Source: an uncultured Prevotella sp. (GTDB lineage: Bacteria > Bacteroidota > Bacteroidia > Bacteroidales > Bacteroidaceae). From it: a stretch of DNA of 9,347 nucleotides. This document shows positions 1 to 6,103 of the stretch, piece after piece. The position numbers were made by a program, and so were the translations under genes. Below the pieces are notes generated by a model. The model worked only from the letters and a program-made list of their open reading frames with translations, ran no database searches and was not told where the DNA came from. Positions within the stretch are counted from its first letter, which is position 1, and each line of letters opens with the position of its first letter. Location of the stretch: contig CALEKA010000088.1 of the NCBI GenBank assembly GCA_937898715.1, positions 1 through 9,347 on the forward strand, given 5' to 3'.

Positions 1-258
1 GGCACATTCATTAATGGAGCAAATAAAGCATATTTAGCAATTCCACGAACCATGAGTTCAGTAAGCAGTTTGTTCAGCTTGAGTCATGATATCGAGACTA
101 CGGGCATTGACCAATCTCTTGCGGGAAATGTGCGCAGCCACACACCTTGTACATGTACAATCTTCACCATTACTGGTCAACGGCTTACAGCCAAGGATCT
201 GAGCCGTTTGCCTAAGGGAATGTATATCATCAATGGAAAGAAGGTCATGGTAAAGTAG
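1..258 (+). CDS. C-terminal end of a secreted/surface protein (5' truncated by window edge)
   Basis: The frame is open from base 1 to the TAG at 256-258 and gives 85 residues with no stop. An ATG at 52 exists, but the codons before it continue the same protein (GTFINGANKAYLAIPRT), so 52 is an internal Met. Two parts are familiar from Prevotella/Bacteroides exported proteins: a 'GTF-x-ANKAYL-x-IP' stretch, then a linker, then a terminal 'FTITGQRL...LPKGMYIINGKKVMVK' beta-strand tail ending in Lys. In that lineage such tails close large beta-rich or leucine-rich surface proteins and resemble a degenerate type IX-type C-terminal domain. Whether this one drives secretion is inference. The catalytic or binding part lies off the left edge, so the protein's function cannot be named. 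The next small ORF begins 75 bp downstream on the same strand. Confidence 0.8.
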   Translation, partial: GTFINGANKAYLAIPRTMSSVSSLFSLSHDIETTGIDQSLAGNVRSHTPCTCTIFTITGQRLTAKDLSRLPKGMYIINGKKVMVK

Positions 259-333
259 ATATTTTCATGGATCTCCCAACCTATAAGCTTTAATATTAGC
301 TCCCAATCAAATTAGTATATTATTCATCAATTT

Positions 334-498
334 ATGAAATCAATTTATAGCACTCCCTCGTGTAAGGTACTTTCGTTGCAAACTACTGGAATATTAGCTG
401 TAAGCACTCCAGCACCATCGAAATATGACCAGACGAAGGAAGACAATGCAGATCAGTTCTCAAGCAAGCGAATTTGGGATAATGAGAAGTGGCCATAA
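334..498 (+). CDS. Small 54-aa protein, Bacteroidales short-peptide type, function unknown
   Basis: An ATG at 334 opens 54 codons ending in TAA at 496-498. The N-terminus reads MKSIYSTPSCKVLSLQTTGI, followed by LAVSTPAPSKYDQTKEDN, and the end is acidic and aromatic with RIWDNEKWP. I know this layout from many unnamed short Bacteroidales/Prevotella proteins: Lys/Tyr-x-x-Pro near the start, a hydrophobic stretch ending in L-A-x-S, then a polar low-complexity tail with a Trp near the end. They are often unannotated because of their size. There is one Cys (C10) and no convincing transmembrane segment. No TAnnTTTG promoter is visible in the 75-bp gap upstream, so it may be co-transcribed with the secreted-protein gene ending at 258. 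Function is unknown. Coding status rests on peptide pattern, not a search. Confidence 0.6.
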   Translation: MKSIYSTPSCKVLSLQTTGILAVSTPAPSKYDQTKEDNADQFSSKRIWDNEKWP

Positions 499-563
499 AT
501 AGATATGTTGTATCGAGTAAATTTATCACTTCCCATTCTTTACATATTTTTATAAGACAGGAA

Positions 564-606
564 GAGGGGCATGAAAATCCATCTAAACGGATATTTCATG
601 CCCCTC
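564..606 (-). terminator. Hairpin downstream of miaB, probable terminator
   Basis: Arms 564-580 and 589-606 pair over 17 bp with a single bulged base, around an 8-nt loop (581-588). The hairpin starts 39 nt past the miaB stop on the minus strand. No clean U-run follows on that strand (the exit side is pyrimidine-rich, ctcttcctgtctt), so it may act as an imperfect terminator or 3'-end stabiliser. It could also serve plus-strand transcription from the small ORF. Confidence 0.6.
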
Positions 607-645
607 ATTGTGTATTACTGCACATTAGGCTTCCCTAACCCTTTA

Positions 646-1968
646 TTATTCTACTTCTACGCCTTTGAGGGTGGCGGAGGAGGAATCGGTGATTTTGACG
701 CGGACGTAGTCTCCGGGGTGATGCGTGCCACGATCGAAGACTACCACTTTGTTTTGCTCGGTGCGTCCGAAGAGTTGGTCATGAGAGCGCTTGCTTACGC
801 CCTCTACGAGGATTTCGTATTCCTTGCCGATGCAGCGCTGGTTGCTCTCGGCGCTGAGTTCGTTTTGCAAGGCGATGAGTTCTTCGAGACGATGGATCTT
901 TGTTTCTTCAGGCACGTCGTCGGGAAGGTGGCGAGAGGCGTAAGTGCCGGGACGTTCGCTGTATTTAAACATGAATGAGGAGTCGTAACCACACTCGCGC
1001 ATGAGTGAGAGTGAGAGTTGGTGATCTTCTTCTGTTTCGGAGCAATAGCCTGCAAAGATATCGGTAGAGAGGCCGCAGTCGGGGATGATACGTCGGATGG
1101 CAGCTACGCGGTCGAGATACCATTCGCGGGTATACTTGCGGTTCATGAGTTTGAGAATGCGATTGGATCCGCTCTGTACGGGCAGATGGATGTGTCGGCA
1201 TACGTTGGGCTCTTCGGCGATGACGTGGAGTGTCTCGTCGCTCATGTCTTTGGGATGGCTGGTAGAGAAGCGGATGCGCATGCTTGGTACGGCGCGTGCT
1301 ACGGTGCGCAGGAGCTCGGGGAAGCGGATTTCGGATCCGTCGGCATTTTTCCAGCAATAAGAGTTGACGTTCTGACCGAGTAGGGTCACTTCTTTATAAT
1401 TGCGTGCTTCGAGGTCCTTTACTTCGGTGAGAATGCTTTCTATGTCGCGTGAGCGCTCTCGTCCTCGGGTGTAGGGCACGATGCAGTAGTGGCAGAAGTT
1501 GTTGCAGCCGCGCATGATGCTCACGAATCCTGAGATGCGGCTACCGCAGAAGCGTTCGGGTACGATATCGCGGTAGGTTTCGGTGGTGCTGAGCTCGATG
1601 TCCATGGCTTTGTGGCCAGCTTCGGCTTGTGCGATGAGGTCGGGCAGTGAGAGGTAGGCGTCGGGTCCGGCTACGAGATCTGCTCCATGCTCGTTGAGTA
1701 GTCCGTCTTTTACGCGCTCTGCCATGCATCCGAGCACTCCGATGATGAGTTTGCGTCCTTTGCGTCGCATGGCGGTGAGTGCTTCGAGTCGGTGTATGAT
1801 TTTTTGTTCGGCGTTGTCGCGTACGGAGCATGTGTTGAGAAACACGGCGTCGGCCTCGTCTATTGTCTCGCAGGGCTCATAGCCAGCCATTTTCATGACT
1901 GATGCTACTACTTCGCTGTCGGCCACGTTCATTTGGCAGCCGTATGTTTCGATGAAGAGGTGCTTCAT
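646..1968 (-). CDS. miaB: tRNA-2-methylthio-N6-dimethylallyladenosine synthase (MiaB)
   Basis: A 440-aa radical-SAM methylthiotransferase that adds the 2-methylthio group to i6A37 in tRNAs reading UNN codons, using two 4Fe-4S clusters and SAM in the cytosol. The N-terminal MTTase (UPF0004) domain carries the cluster cysteines C11 (ETYGCQMN), C47 (LNTCSVR) and C81 (LGCMAER). The radical-SAM CxxxCxxC motif is C155-C159-C162 within RGCNNFCHYC, followed by the VPYTRGRERSR segment typical of MiaB. HLPVQSGS lies near 261-268. A C-terminal TRAM RNA-binding domain spans about 376-440 (GRTEQNKVVVF). Length and start (ATG, METYGCQMN context near the N-terminus) fit the family. It follows rpsO on the same strand across a terminator, and no clear TAnnTTTG promoter is visible in the short gap. 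Some read-through from rpsO is therefore possible. Confidence 0.97.
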   Translation of the reverse strand: MKHLFIETYGCQMNVADSEVVASVMKMAGYEPCETIDEADAVFLNTCSVRDNAEQKIIHRLEALTAMRRKGRKLIIGVLGCMAERVKDGLLNEHGADLVAGPDAYLSLPDLIAQAEAGHKAMDIELSTTETYRDIVPERFCGSRISGFVSIMRGCNNFCHYCIVPYTRGRERSRDIESILTEVKDLEARNYKEVTLLGQNVNSYCWKNADGSEIRFPELLRTVARAVPSMRIRFSTSHPKDMSDETLHVIAEEPNVCRHIHLPVQSGSNRILKLMNRKYTREWYLDRVAAIRRIIPDCGLSTDIFAGYCSETEEDHQLSLSLMRECGYDSSFMFKYSERPGTYASRHLPDDVPEETKIHRLEELIALQNELSAESNQRCIGKEYEILVEGVSKRSHDQLFGRTEQNKVVVFDRGTHHPGDYVRVKITDSSSATLKGVEVE

Positions 1969-2020
1969 GGGGGTGGTGTGGTGGATATAGATTCTGATTG
2001 TATGTGATGAAGTTTGAAAG

Positions 2021-2057
2021 CAAAAATCCCGCTCTAACGGTTATGTCAGGCGGGATT
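2021..2057 (-). terminator. Rho-independent terminator of rpsO
   Basis: Arms 2025-2032 and 2050-2057 form a perfect 8-bp GC-rich stem (aatcccgc/gcgggatt) around a 17-nt loop. On the minus strand the stem is followed by a U run at 2026-2022. It starts 35 nt past the rpsO stop and separates rpsO from miaB. Confidence 0.8.
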
Positions 2058-2092
2058 AGGCTTTTTGTCGGGAAGATCCCTTGGCGGAAGTA

Positions 2093-2362
2093 TTACTTAC
2101 GGAGGCCGAGGTTCTTCACGATGGCACGATAACGCTCAATGTCCTTACGCTTGAGGTAGTTGAGCAGCGCGCGGCGCTTACCTACCATCTTAACGAGTGA
2201 GCGTTCAGTCGTATGATCTTTACGGTTCTGCTTCATGTGCTCCGTCAAGTGGGCAATACGGTAAGAAAACAAGGCTACCTGGCTTTCTACTGAGCCGGTA
2301 TCCGAATTAGACTGTCCGTACTTGCCAAAGATCTCTTTCTTCTTTTCAGAATCTAAGTACAT
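2093..2362 (-). CDS. rpsO: 30S ribosomal protein S15 (uS15)
   Basis: An 89-aa protein of the usual S15 length. S15 is an early-binding protein of the 30S platform; it contacts the 16S rRNA central domain and bridges to the 50S. Visible landmarks are the TGSVESQVALFSYRI segment (helix 2) and the conserved H-T-ERSLVKMVGKRRALLNYLKRKD core ending in LGLRK. It begins at ATG 2362 with MYLDSEKKKEIF, a normal N-terminus. It has its own strong promoter inside the inverted repeat at 2433-2485 and an 80-nt leader with a foldable element at 2401-2429, then a terminator at 2021-2057. The gene is therefore probably a monocistronic unit. S15 represses its own mRNA in several bacteria through unrelated leader structures; autoregulation here is only inference. 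Confidence 0.97.
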   Translation of the reverse strand: MYLDSEKKKEIFGKYGQSNSDTGSVESQVALFSYRIAHLTEHMKQNRKDHTTERSLVKMVGKRRALLNYLKRKDIERYRAIVKNLGLRK

Positions 2363-2400
2363 TGTGTATGAATTAAGAATTTGGAATATTTAGGTGCCAA

Positions 2401-2429
2401 CTGCTTTGGGGATCGTATCCTTTGAGCAG
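2401..2429 (-). promoter_or_regulatory. Two-stem structure in the rpsO 5' leader, candidate S15 autoregulatory element
   Basis: On the minus-strand RNA an outer 5-bp stem (CUGCU/AGCAG) and an inner 4-bp stem (GGAU/AUCC) with an ACG loop are separated by a symmetric 4x4 internal loop (CAAA/CCAA). It lies 38 nt upstream of the rpsO start, inside the predicted leader. A role in S15 feedback is inference from what rpsO leaders do elsewhere. Confidence 0.35.
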
Positions 2430-2432
2430 CAT

Positions 2433-2485
2433 AGCGGGTGCAAAGGTACTAACTTCTTCTGTGAGAGCCAACCTTTGCACCCGCT
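2433..2485. repeat. 15-bp perfect inverted repeat enclosing the rpsO promoter; possible terminator
   Basis: Arms 2433-2447 and 2471-2485 are perfect reverse complements around a 23-nt spacer. A run of seven T follows on the plus strand (2485-2491), which gives a Rho-independent terminator shape for plus-strand RNA. On the minus strand, transcripts leaving typA (stop at 2515) would also form the stem, but without a U tract. One arm contains the -7 element of the rpsO promoter. Confidence 0.75.
2441..2471 (-). promoter_or_regulatory. rpsO promoter (Bacteroidetes type)
   Basis: On the minus strand the -7 element TACCTTTG (2448-2441) matches TAnnTTTG exactly. A TTG at 2471-2469 lies 20 nt upstream, within the usual -33 spacing. 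Both elements point at rpsO and give a leader of roughly 75 nt. The promoter lies within the inverted repeat at 2433-2485. Confidence 0.75.
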
Positions 2486-2514
2486 TTTTTTGCATTAAGT
2501 GCTGATTTTCTGTA

Positions 2515-4314
2515 TTAATCGCGTCCTGCGCGCTTACGTGCTAAGTGGTCGAGGATGATTTTGCGCATACGCATCGACTTCGGAGTCACTTCTACGTATT
2601 CATCTTCTTTGATGTATTCGAGTGCTTCTTCGAGTGAGAAGATGATGGGCGGTACGATGCGAGCTTTGTCGTCGGCACCTGAGGCACGCATGTTGGTGAG
2701 TTGCTTTGCTTTGGTGACGTTGACCACGAGGTCGTTTTCGTGTACGTGTTCGCCCACTACTTGTCCGGCATAGACTTCGTCTTGTGGATTGATGAAGAAT
2801 CGTCCGCGGTCTTGCAGGTGGTCGATGGCGTAGGCGAATGCTGTGCCGCTTTCGAGCGAGATCATTGATCCGTTGAGACGGCGCTGAATTTCGCCCTTGT
2901 AGGGTTGATATTCTTTGAATCGGTGTGCCATGATGGCTTCGCCTTGTGATGCGGTGAGCACGTTGGTGCGCAGACCGATGATACCACGTGAGGGGATGTC
3001 GAATTCGATGTCGACGCGGTCGCCCATGTTCATCATCGAAGTCATTTCGCCCTTACGGCGTGTCACCATATCGATCATTTTCGAAGCGAATTCTTCGGGC
3101 ACGTTGATGGTGAGTTCTTCGATAGGTTCGCACTTCTGTCCGTCAATCTCTTTGTAGATTACTTGGGGTTGTCCTACTTGGAGTTCGTATCCTTCGCGAC
3201 GCATGGTCTCGATGAGGATGGATAGGTGTAGCACGCCGCGTCCGCTCACGATCCATGAATCGCCTGTTTCGTTGCGTTTTACGCGGAGGGCGAGGTCTTT
3301 TTCGAGTTCTTTTTCGAGTCGGTCGTTGATATGTCGTGAGGTGCAGAACTTGCCTTCCTTACCGAAGAAGGGTGAGTCGTTGATAGCGAAGAGCATTGAC
3401 ATGGTAGGCTCGTCGATAGCGATGGTGGGCAGCGGTTCGGGGTTTTCGAAGTCGCAGATGGTATCGCCAATCTCGAAGTTTTCGAGGCCTACTACGGCGC
3501 AGATGTCGCCAGAGCTTACGGCGTCGGTCTTCTGTCGGCCCATGCCTTCGAAGGTGTGAACTTCTTTGATTTGCGTCTTTTCCATAGTGCCGTCGCGGTG
3601 TGCGATGGTGCACTTCATGCCTTCGCTGATGGTGCCACGGTGAACGCGTCCTACGGCGATACGTCCTGTATAGTTGGAGTAGTCGAGCGAGGTGATGAGC
3701 ATCTGTGGTGTGCCTTCGAGCTGCTGCGGTGCTGGGATTACTTCGATAATCTTGTCGAGCAGGTAGTTGATGTTGTCGGTAGGCTTGTTGTAGTCTTCGC
3801 TCATCCAGCCGTTCTTTGCAGAACCGTATACTACGGGGAAGTCGAGCTGATCTTCGGTGGCGTTGAGGTCGCACATGAGGTCGAACACCATTTCGTACAC
3901 TTCCTCGGGGCGGCAGTTGGGCTTATCCACTTTGTTTACTACAACGATGGGTTTGAGTCCGATCTGTAGAGCCTTTTGCAAGACGAAGCGAGTCTGGGGC
4001 ATCGGTCCTTCGAATGCGTCGACGAGGAGGATGCAACCGTCGGCCATATTGAGCACGCGTTCCACCTCACCACCGAAGTCGGAGTGGCCCGGAGTGTCGA
4101 TGATGTTGATTTTTGTGTCTTTGTAACGGATTGACACGTTTTTAGAGAGGATGGTTATACCGCGTTCGCGTTCGAGGTCGTTGTTGTCCAGAATGAGTTC
4201 GCCAGCGTTCTGATTTTTGCGGAACAGGTGTCCGGCGAGTAGCATCTTGTCCACGAGCGTAGTCTTTCCGTGGTCTACGTGGGCAATGATGGCAATGTTA
4301 CGAATGTCTTGCAT
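2515..4314 (-). CDS. typA: Translational GTPase TypA/BipA
   Basis: A 599-aa ribosome-associated GTPase of the EF-G/LepA superfamily, involved in 50S assembly and in translation under stress and low temperature. G-domain motifs are all intact: G1 AHVDHGKT (11-18), G2 in ERERGITI (48-55), G3 DTPGH (73-77), G4 NKVD (127-130), G5 GSAKNGW (164-170). EF-Tu-like domain II follows at about 200-290. EF-G-like domains with the TypA hallmark RGIIGLRTNVLTASQG lie in the middle to C-terminal part, and the basic TypA tail ends in DHLARKRAGRD. Length matches the family and the ATG at 4314 directly precedes QDIRNIAIIAHVDHGKT. A TAnnTTTG promoter lies 36 nt upstream. The leader is short and the gene is probably transcribed alone. 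Confidence 0.97.
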   Translation of the reverse strand: MQDIRNIAIIAHVDHGKTTLVDKMLLAGHLFRKNQNAGELILDNNDLERERGITILSKNVSIRYKDTKINIIDTPGHSDFGGEVERVLNMADGCILLVDAFEGPMPQTRFVLQKALQIGLKPIVVVNKVDKPNCRPEEVYEMVFDLMCDLNATEDQLDFPVVYGSAKNGWMSEDYNKPTDNINYLLDKIIEVIPAPQQLEGTPQMLITSLDYSNYTGRIAVGRVHRGTISEGMKCTIAHRDGTMEKTQIKEVHTFEGMGRQKTDAVSSGDICAVVGLENFEIGDTICDFENPEPLPTIAIDEPTMSMLFAINDSPFFGKEGKFCTSRHINDRLEKELEKDLALRVKRNETGDSWIVSGRGVLHLSILIETMRREGYELQVGQPQVIYKEIDGQKCEPIEELTINVPEEFASKMIDMVTRRKGEMTSMMNMGDRVDIEFDIPSRGIIGLRTNVLTASQGEAIMAHRFKEYQPYKGEIQRRLNGSMISLESGTAFAYAIDHLQDRGRFFINPQDEVYAGQVVGEHVHENDLVVNVTKAKQLTNMRASGADDKARIVPPIIFSLEEALEYIKEDEYVEVTPKSMRMRKIILDHLARKRAGRD

Positions 4315-4349
4315 ACAATAAATTACTAATACCTATATGTTTTCGGGTG

Positions 4350-4380
4350 CAAAGTTAGTGAAAACCAAAAGCACTGCAAA
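4350..4380 (-). promoter_or_regulatory. typA promoter (Bacteroidetes type)
   Basis: On the minus strand the -7 element TAACTTTG (4357-4350) has a TTTG (4380-4377) 19 nt upstream, an exact fit to the -33/-7 arrangement. The sequence after the -7 (CACCCG) is identical to that at the rpsO promoter. The -33 element sits inside the hairpin that follows murI. Confidence 0.75.
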
Positions 4381-4411
4381 GGAAAGGGCAATCTTTCTCT
4401 TTGTAGTGCTT
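4369..4411 (-). terminator. Hairpin between murI and typA, probable murI terminator
   Basis: Arms 4369-4386 and 4393-4411 pair along almost their whole length, with one G-U wobble and one bulge, around a 6-nt loop. On the minus strand the exit side reads gcttttggtttt, a broken U tract. It begins 24 nt past the murI stop. Confidence 0.65.
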
Positions 4412-4435
4412 CTCTTTATAGGAATTCTCGTTAAC

Positions 4436-5263
4436 TTATTTTCTTTCCAGGTCTACCACCTCGGCCTTTACATTTTCGTGCATGAAGAGTGCGGCGCTTT
4501 GATTGAATTTTTCAGCGCTTTCGGTGGTGAGATAGTGGCAAGTTCCTCTGCGTGAGAGGGCTTCTTCCATTTCGGGATGTCGCTTCAGGTAGTCGCGGAG
4601 CGAGGCAGCTACGTATTCGCCTTGGGGCACGATGCGCACACCGGGTGGTGTGTACTTGATGATTTTGTTCATCAGTAGTGGGTAGTGAGTGCATCCCAAT
4701 ATGAGCGTATCTATTTGTGGGTCGAGTCGGAGAATGCCTTCTATGCGTTTGCGCACGAAGTAGTCGGCTCCAGGGGAGTCGAACTCATAATTTTCCACCA
4801 GTGGCACCCACATGGGGCACGCCTGTGAGGTCAGTTCGATGTCGGGCGAGAGCTTATGCAGTTCCATGGCATAGGAGCCCGAGTTGACCGTACCTGCTGT
4901 TGCGAGCAGTCCTACGTGGCGTGTCTTGGTGAGCGGTCCGATAGCCTCTACGGTGGGACGTATCACGCCCAGTACGCGGCGGTATTCGCCCAGCGCGGGT
5001 AAGTCGTTTTGCTGAATGGTGCGTAGCGCCTTGGCTGATGCTGTGTTGCAAGCGAGTATCACCAGTCGGCAGCCGCGTCGGAAGAGTTCTTCTACGGCTT
5101 GCAGCGTATAGCGGTAGATGATATCGTAGGAATGGGAACCATAGGGCGCACGTGCGTTGTCGCCCAAGTAGAGATAGTCGTATTGGGGTAGGAGTTGGCG
5201 TATCTGGCGCAGGATGGTCAGTCCGCCGTAGCCAGAGTCGAACACACCTATTAAGTTGTCCAT
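4436..5263 (-). CDS. murI: Glutamate racemase
   Basis: A 275-aa cofactor-independent racemase converting L- to D-glutamate for peptidoglycan. Landmarks numbered from the ATG: substrate-binding GVFDSGYGGLT with catalytic-pocket D9 and S10; LGDNARAPYG (34-43); first catalytic Cys C72 in ILACNTASA; second catalytic Cys C191 in LILGCTHYPLL with H193. All expected residues are present and length is normal. The open frame can be extended three bases to a TTG at 5266, but the ATG at 5263 gives the usual MDNLIGVFDSGYGG start, so I choose it. The upstream gap to ompH is filled with AT-rich tandem repeats and shows no TAnnTTTG promoter. Transcription probably comes from ompH. OmpH-MurI adjacency is, as I recall, normal in Bacteroidales and links envelope functions. 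Confidence 0.95.
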   Translation of the reverse strand: MDNLIGVFDSGYGGLTILRQIRQLLPQYDYLYLGDNARAPYGSHSYDIIYRYTLQAVEELFRRGCRLVILACNTASAKALRTIQQNDLPALGEYRRVLGVIRPTVEAIGPLTKTRHVGLLATAGTVNSGSYAMELHKLSPDIELTSQACPMWVPLVENYEFDSPGADYFVRKRIEGILRLDPQIDTLILGCTHYPLLMNKIIKYTPPGVRIVPQGEYVAASLRDYLKRHPEMEEALSRRGTCHYLTTESAEKFNQSAALFMHENVKAEVVDLERK

Positions 5264-5266
5264 CAA

Positions 5267-5440
5267 TAATATATAAAGTATTAAGTATTAAGTATAAAGT
5301 ATTACGTTCCTATCGGAAAAGTATTAAGTACGTTCCTATCGGAAAGTATTAAGTACGTTCCTAACGGAAAAGTATTAAGTATAAAGTATTAAGTATTACG
5401 TTTCTATCGGAAAAGTATTAAGTATAAAGTATTAAGTATT
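5267..5440. repeat. AT-rich tandem repeat array with 43-bp unit between ompH and murI
   Basis: The 16-17 nt core ACGTTYCTAWCGGAAA occurs at 5304, 5330, 5355 and 5398, and its first bases recur at 5441. Cores are separated by mixtures of AAGTATT and AAGTATA units. The segments 5355-5397 and 5398-5440 are tandem 43-bp copies differing at two positions. The two shorter units, 26 and 25 bp, lack the second half of the spacer. Bases 5267-5303 are the AAGTATT part alone. The core contains a small ttcc-tatc-ggaa hairpin. No coding frame here is credible. Confidence 0.85.
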
Positions 5441-5461
5441 ACGTTTGTGCTGTGAAACGTA
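5440..5461 (-). terminator. Short hairpin just downstream of ompH
   Basis: Arms 5440-5446 and 5455-5461 pair perfectly (tacgttt/aaacgta) around an 8-nt loop, 10 nt past the ompH stop. The exit side on the minus strand is not U-rich (aatacttaatacttt). It is a weak or partial terminator at best, which fits murI depending on ompH transcription. Confidence 0.35.
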
Positions 5462-5471
5462 TTGAGAGTCG

Positions 5472-5996
5472 TTAATTTGCGTGAGGGTTGAGCTTTTCGA
5501 TGATGAAGCGCGTGGCGTCTTCTGCCACGGTGGGGTGGATGAAGGGGTATACTTCTTTCGAGGTGTCGATGATATACTCATATCCGTGCTCCAGTCCTAC
5601 GGCTTTGATAGCTGCTGCGAGGCGTGCTTTCACGGGGCGCAAGAGCTGCACATGAGTGGCTTGAAGCAGGGAGTCGGCTTGCTGGCGAAAAGCCATGCCT
5701 CGTTCGAGCGACTGCTGTAGGTCGGCTTGTCGCTTTTGCAAGATGTTGGGAGTAAACGTCTGTTGTCCTTCCAAGAATTCGGCGTATTGACGGCGAAATG
5801 CACGGTCGTTGTAGTCGGTCTCAGCCTCATACTGCTTGCGCAGACGGGCCATTTGCTCCTCCGCCTGTGCATAGTCGGGCAGGGTGCGGAGTAGCGAGTC
5901 GACATTGACTGTGCCATACTTTATCGTGGTCTGAGCCTGTGCTGCTGTCAGTGTGGAGAGCAGCACGGCGATGAGCAGGAGTGTGCGTTTCATCAT
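5472..5996 (-). CDS. OmpH/Skp-family periplasmic chaperone-like protein
   Basis: A 174-aa protein with a clear signal peptide: MMKRT, a hydrophobic core LLLIAVLLSTLTA, and a probable cut after AAQA near residue 21. The start of the mature protein, TTIKYGTVNVDSLLRTLPDYAQAEEQM, is the Skp/OmpH opening strand followed by the first long helix. About residues 40-130 are charged, Gln/Glu/Arg-rich helices expected to form the tentacle-like coiled coils. The end (KAVGLEHGYEYIIDTSKEVYPF) is the returning beta strand of the body domain. Family members hold unfolded outer-membrane proteins in the periplasm for BamA; the exact client here is unknown. Two adjacent ATGs (5996, 5993) are equally plausible. 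A promoter match lies at 6062-6069 and murI follows downstream. Confidence 0.9.
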   Translation of the reverse strand: MMKRTLLLIAVLLSTLTAAQAQTTIKYGTVNVDSLLRTLPDYAQAEEQMARLRKQYEAETDYNDRAFRRQYAEFLEGQQTFTPNILQKRQADLQQSLERGMAFRQQADSLLQATHVQLLRPVKARLAAAIKAVGLEHGYEYIIDTSKEVYPFIHPTVAEDATRFIIEKLNPHAN

Positions 5997-6024
5997 GAGG
6001 AATGGATAAGAATGTTGTACATAG

Positions 6025-6044
6025 TCGGCCCTTGTTGCGGCCGA
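6025..6044 (-). other. GC-rich hairpin in the ompH leader
   Basis: A perfect 6-bp stem (tcggcc/ggccga) with an 8-nt loop sits in the predicted 5' leader of ompH, about 29 nt before the start codon. No known regulator is recognised; it may affect message stability or translation. Confidence 0.4.
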
Positions 6045-6061
6045 GGTGTGCTTAATGGTGG

Positions 6062-6069
6062 CAAAGCTA
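6062..6069 (-). promoter_or_regulatory. ompH promoter, -7 element
   Basis: TAGCTTTG on the minus strand matches TAnnTTTG and lies 66 nt before the ompH start, just past the xerD stop. No good -33 TTG was found at 19-21 nt, so strength is uncertain. Confidence 0.5.
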
Positions 6070-6103
6070 TCACTTTTTTGTGAGATTCCGCCGTCTTTCT
6101 GCT

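Noticed and set aside
571..978. 135-codon plus-strand frame beginning in the hairpin after miaB
   Set aside because: Most of it is antisense to miaB and its start lies within the terminator stem; the protein looks like nothing known.
4337..4555. 72-codon plus-strand frame with a hydrophobic stretch resembling a membrane segment
   Set aside because: It covers the typA promoter and murI terminator and then runs antisense into murI. Hydrophobicity comes from T-rich intergenic sequence.
5152..5352. 66-codon plus-strand frame ending in the repeat array
   Set aside because: Antisense to murI and then translates the AAGTATT repeats (KVLSIKYKVL); a typical repeat artefact.
5304..5440. Possible CRISPR array
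   Set aside because: The spacers are not unique: they are made of the same AAGTATT/AAGTATA words and vary from about 9 to 26 bp. No cas gene is near.
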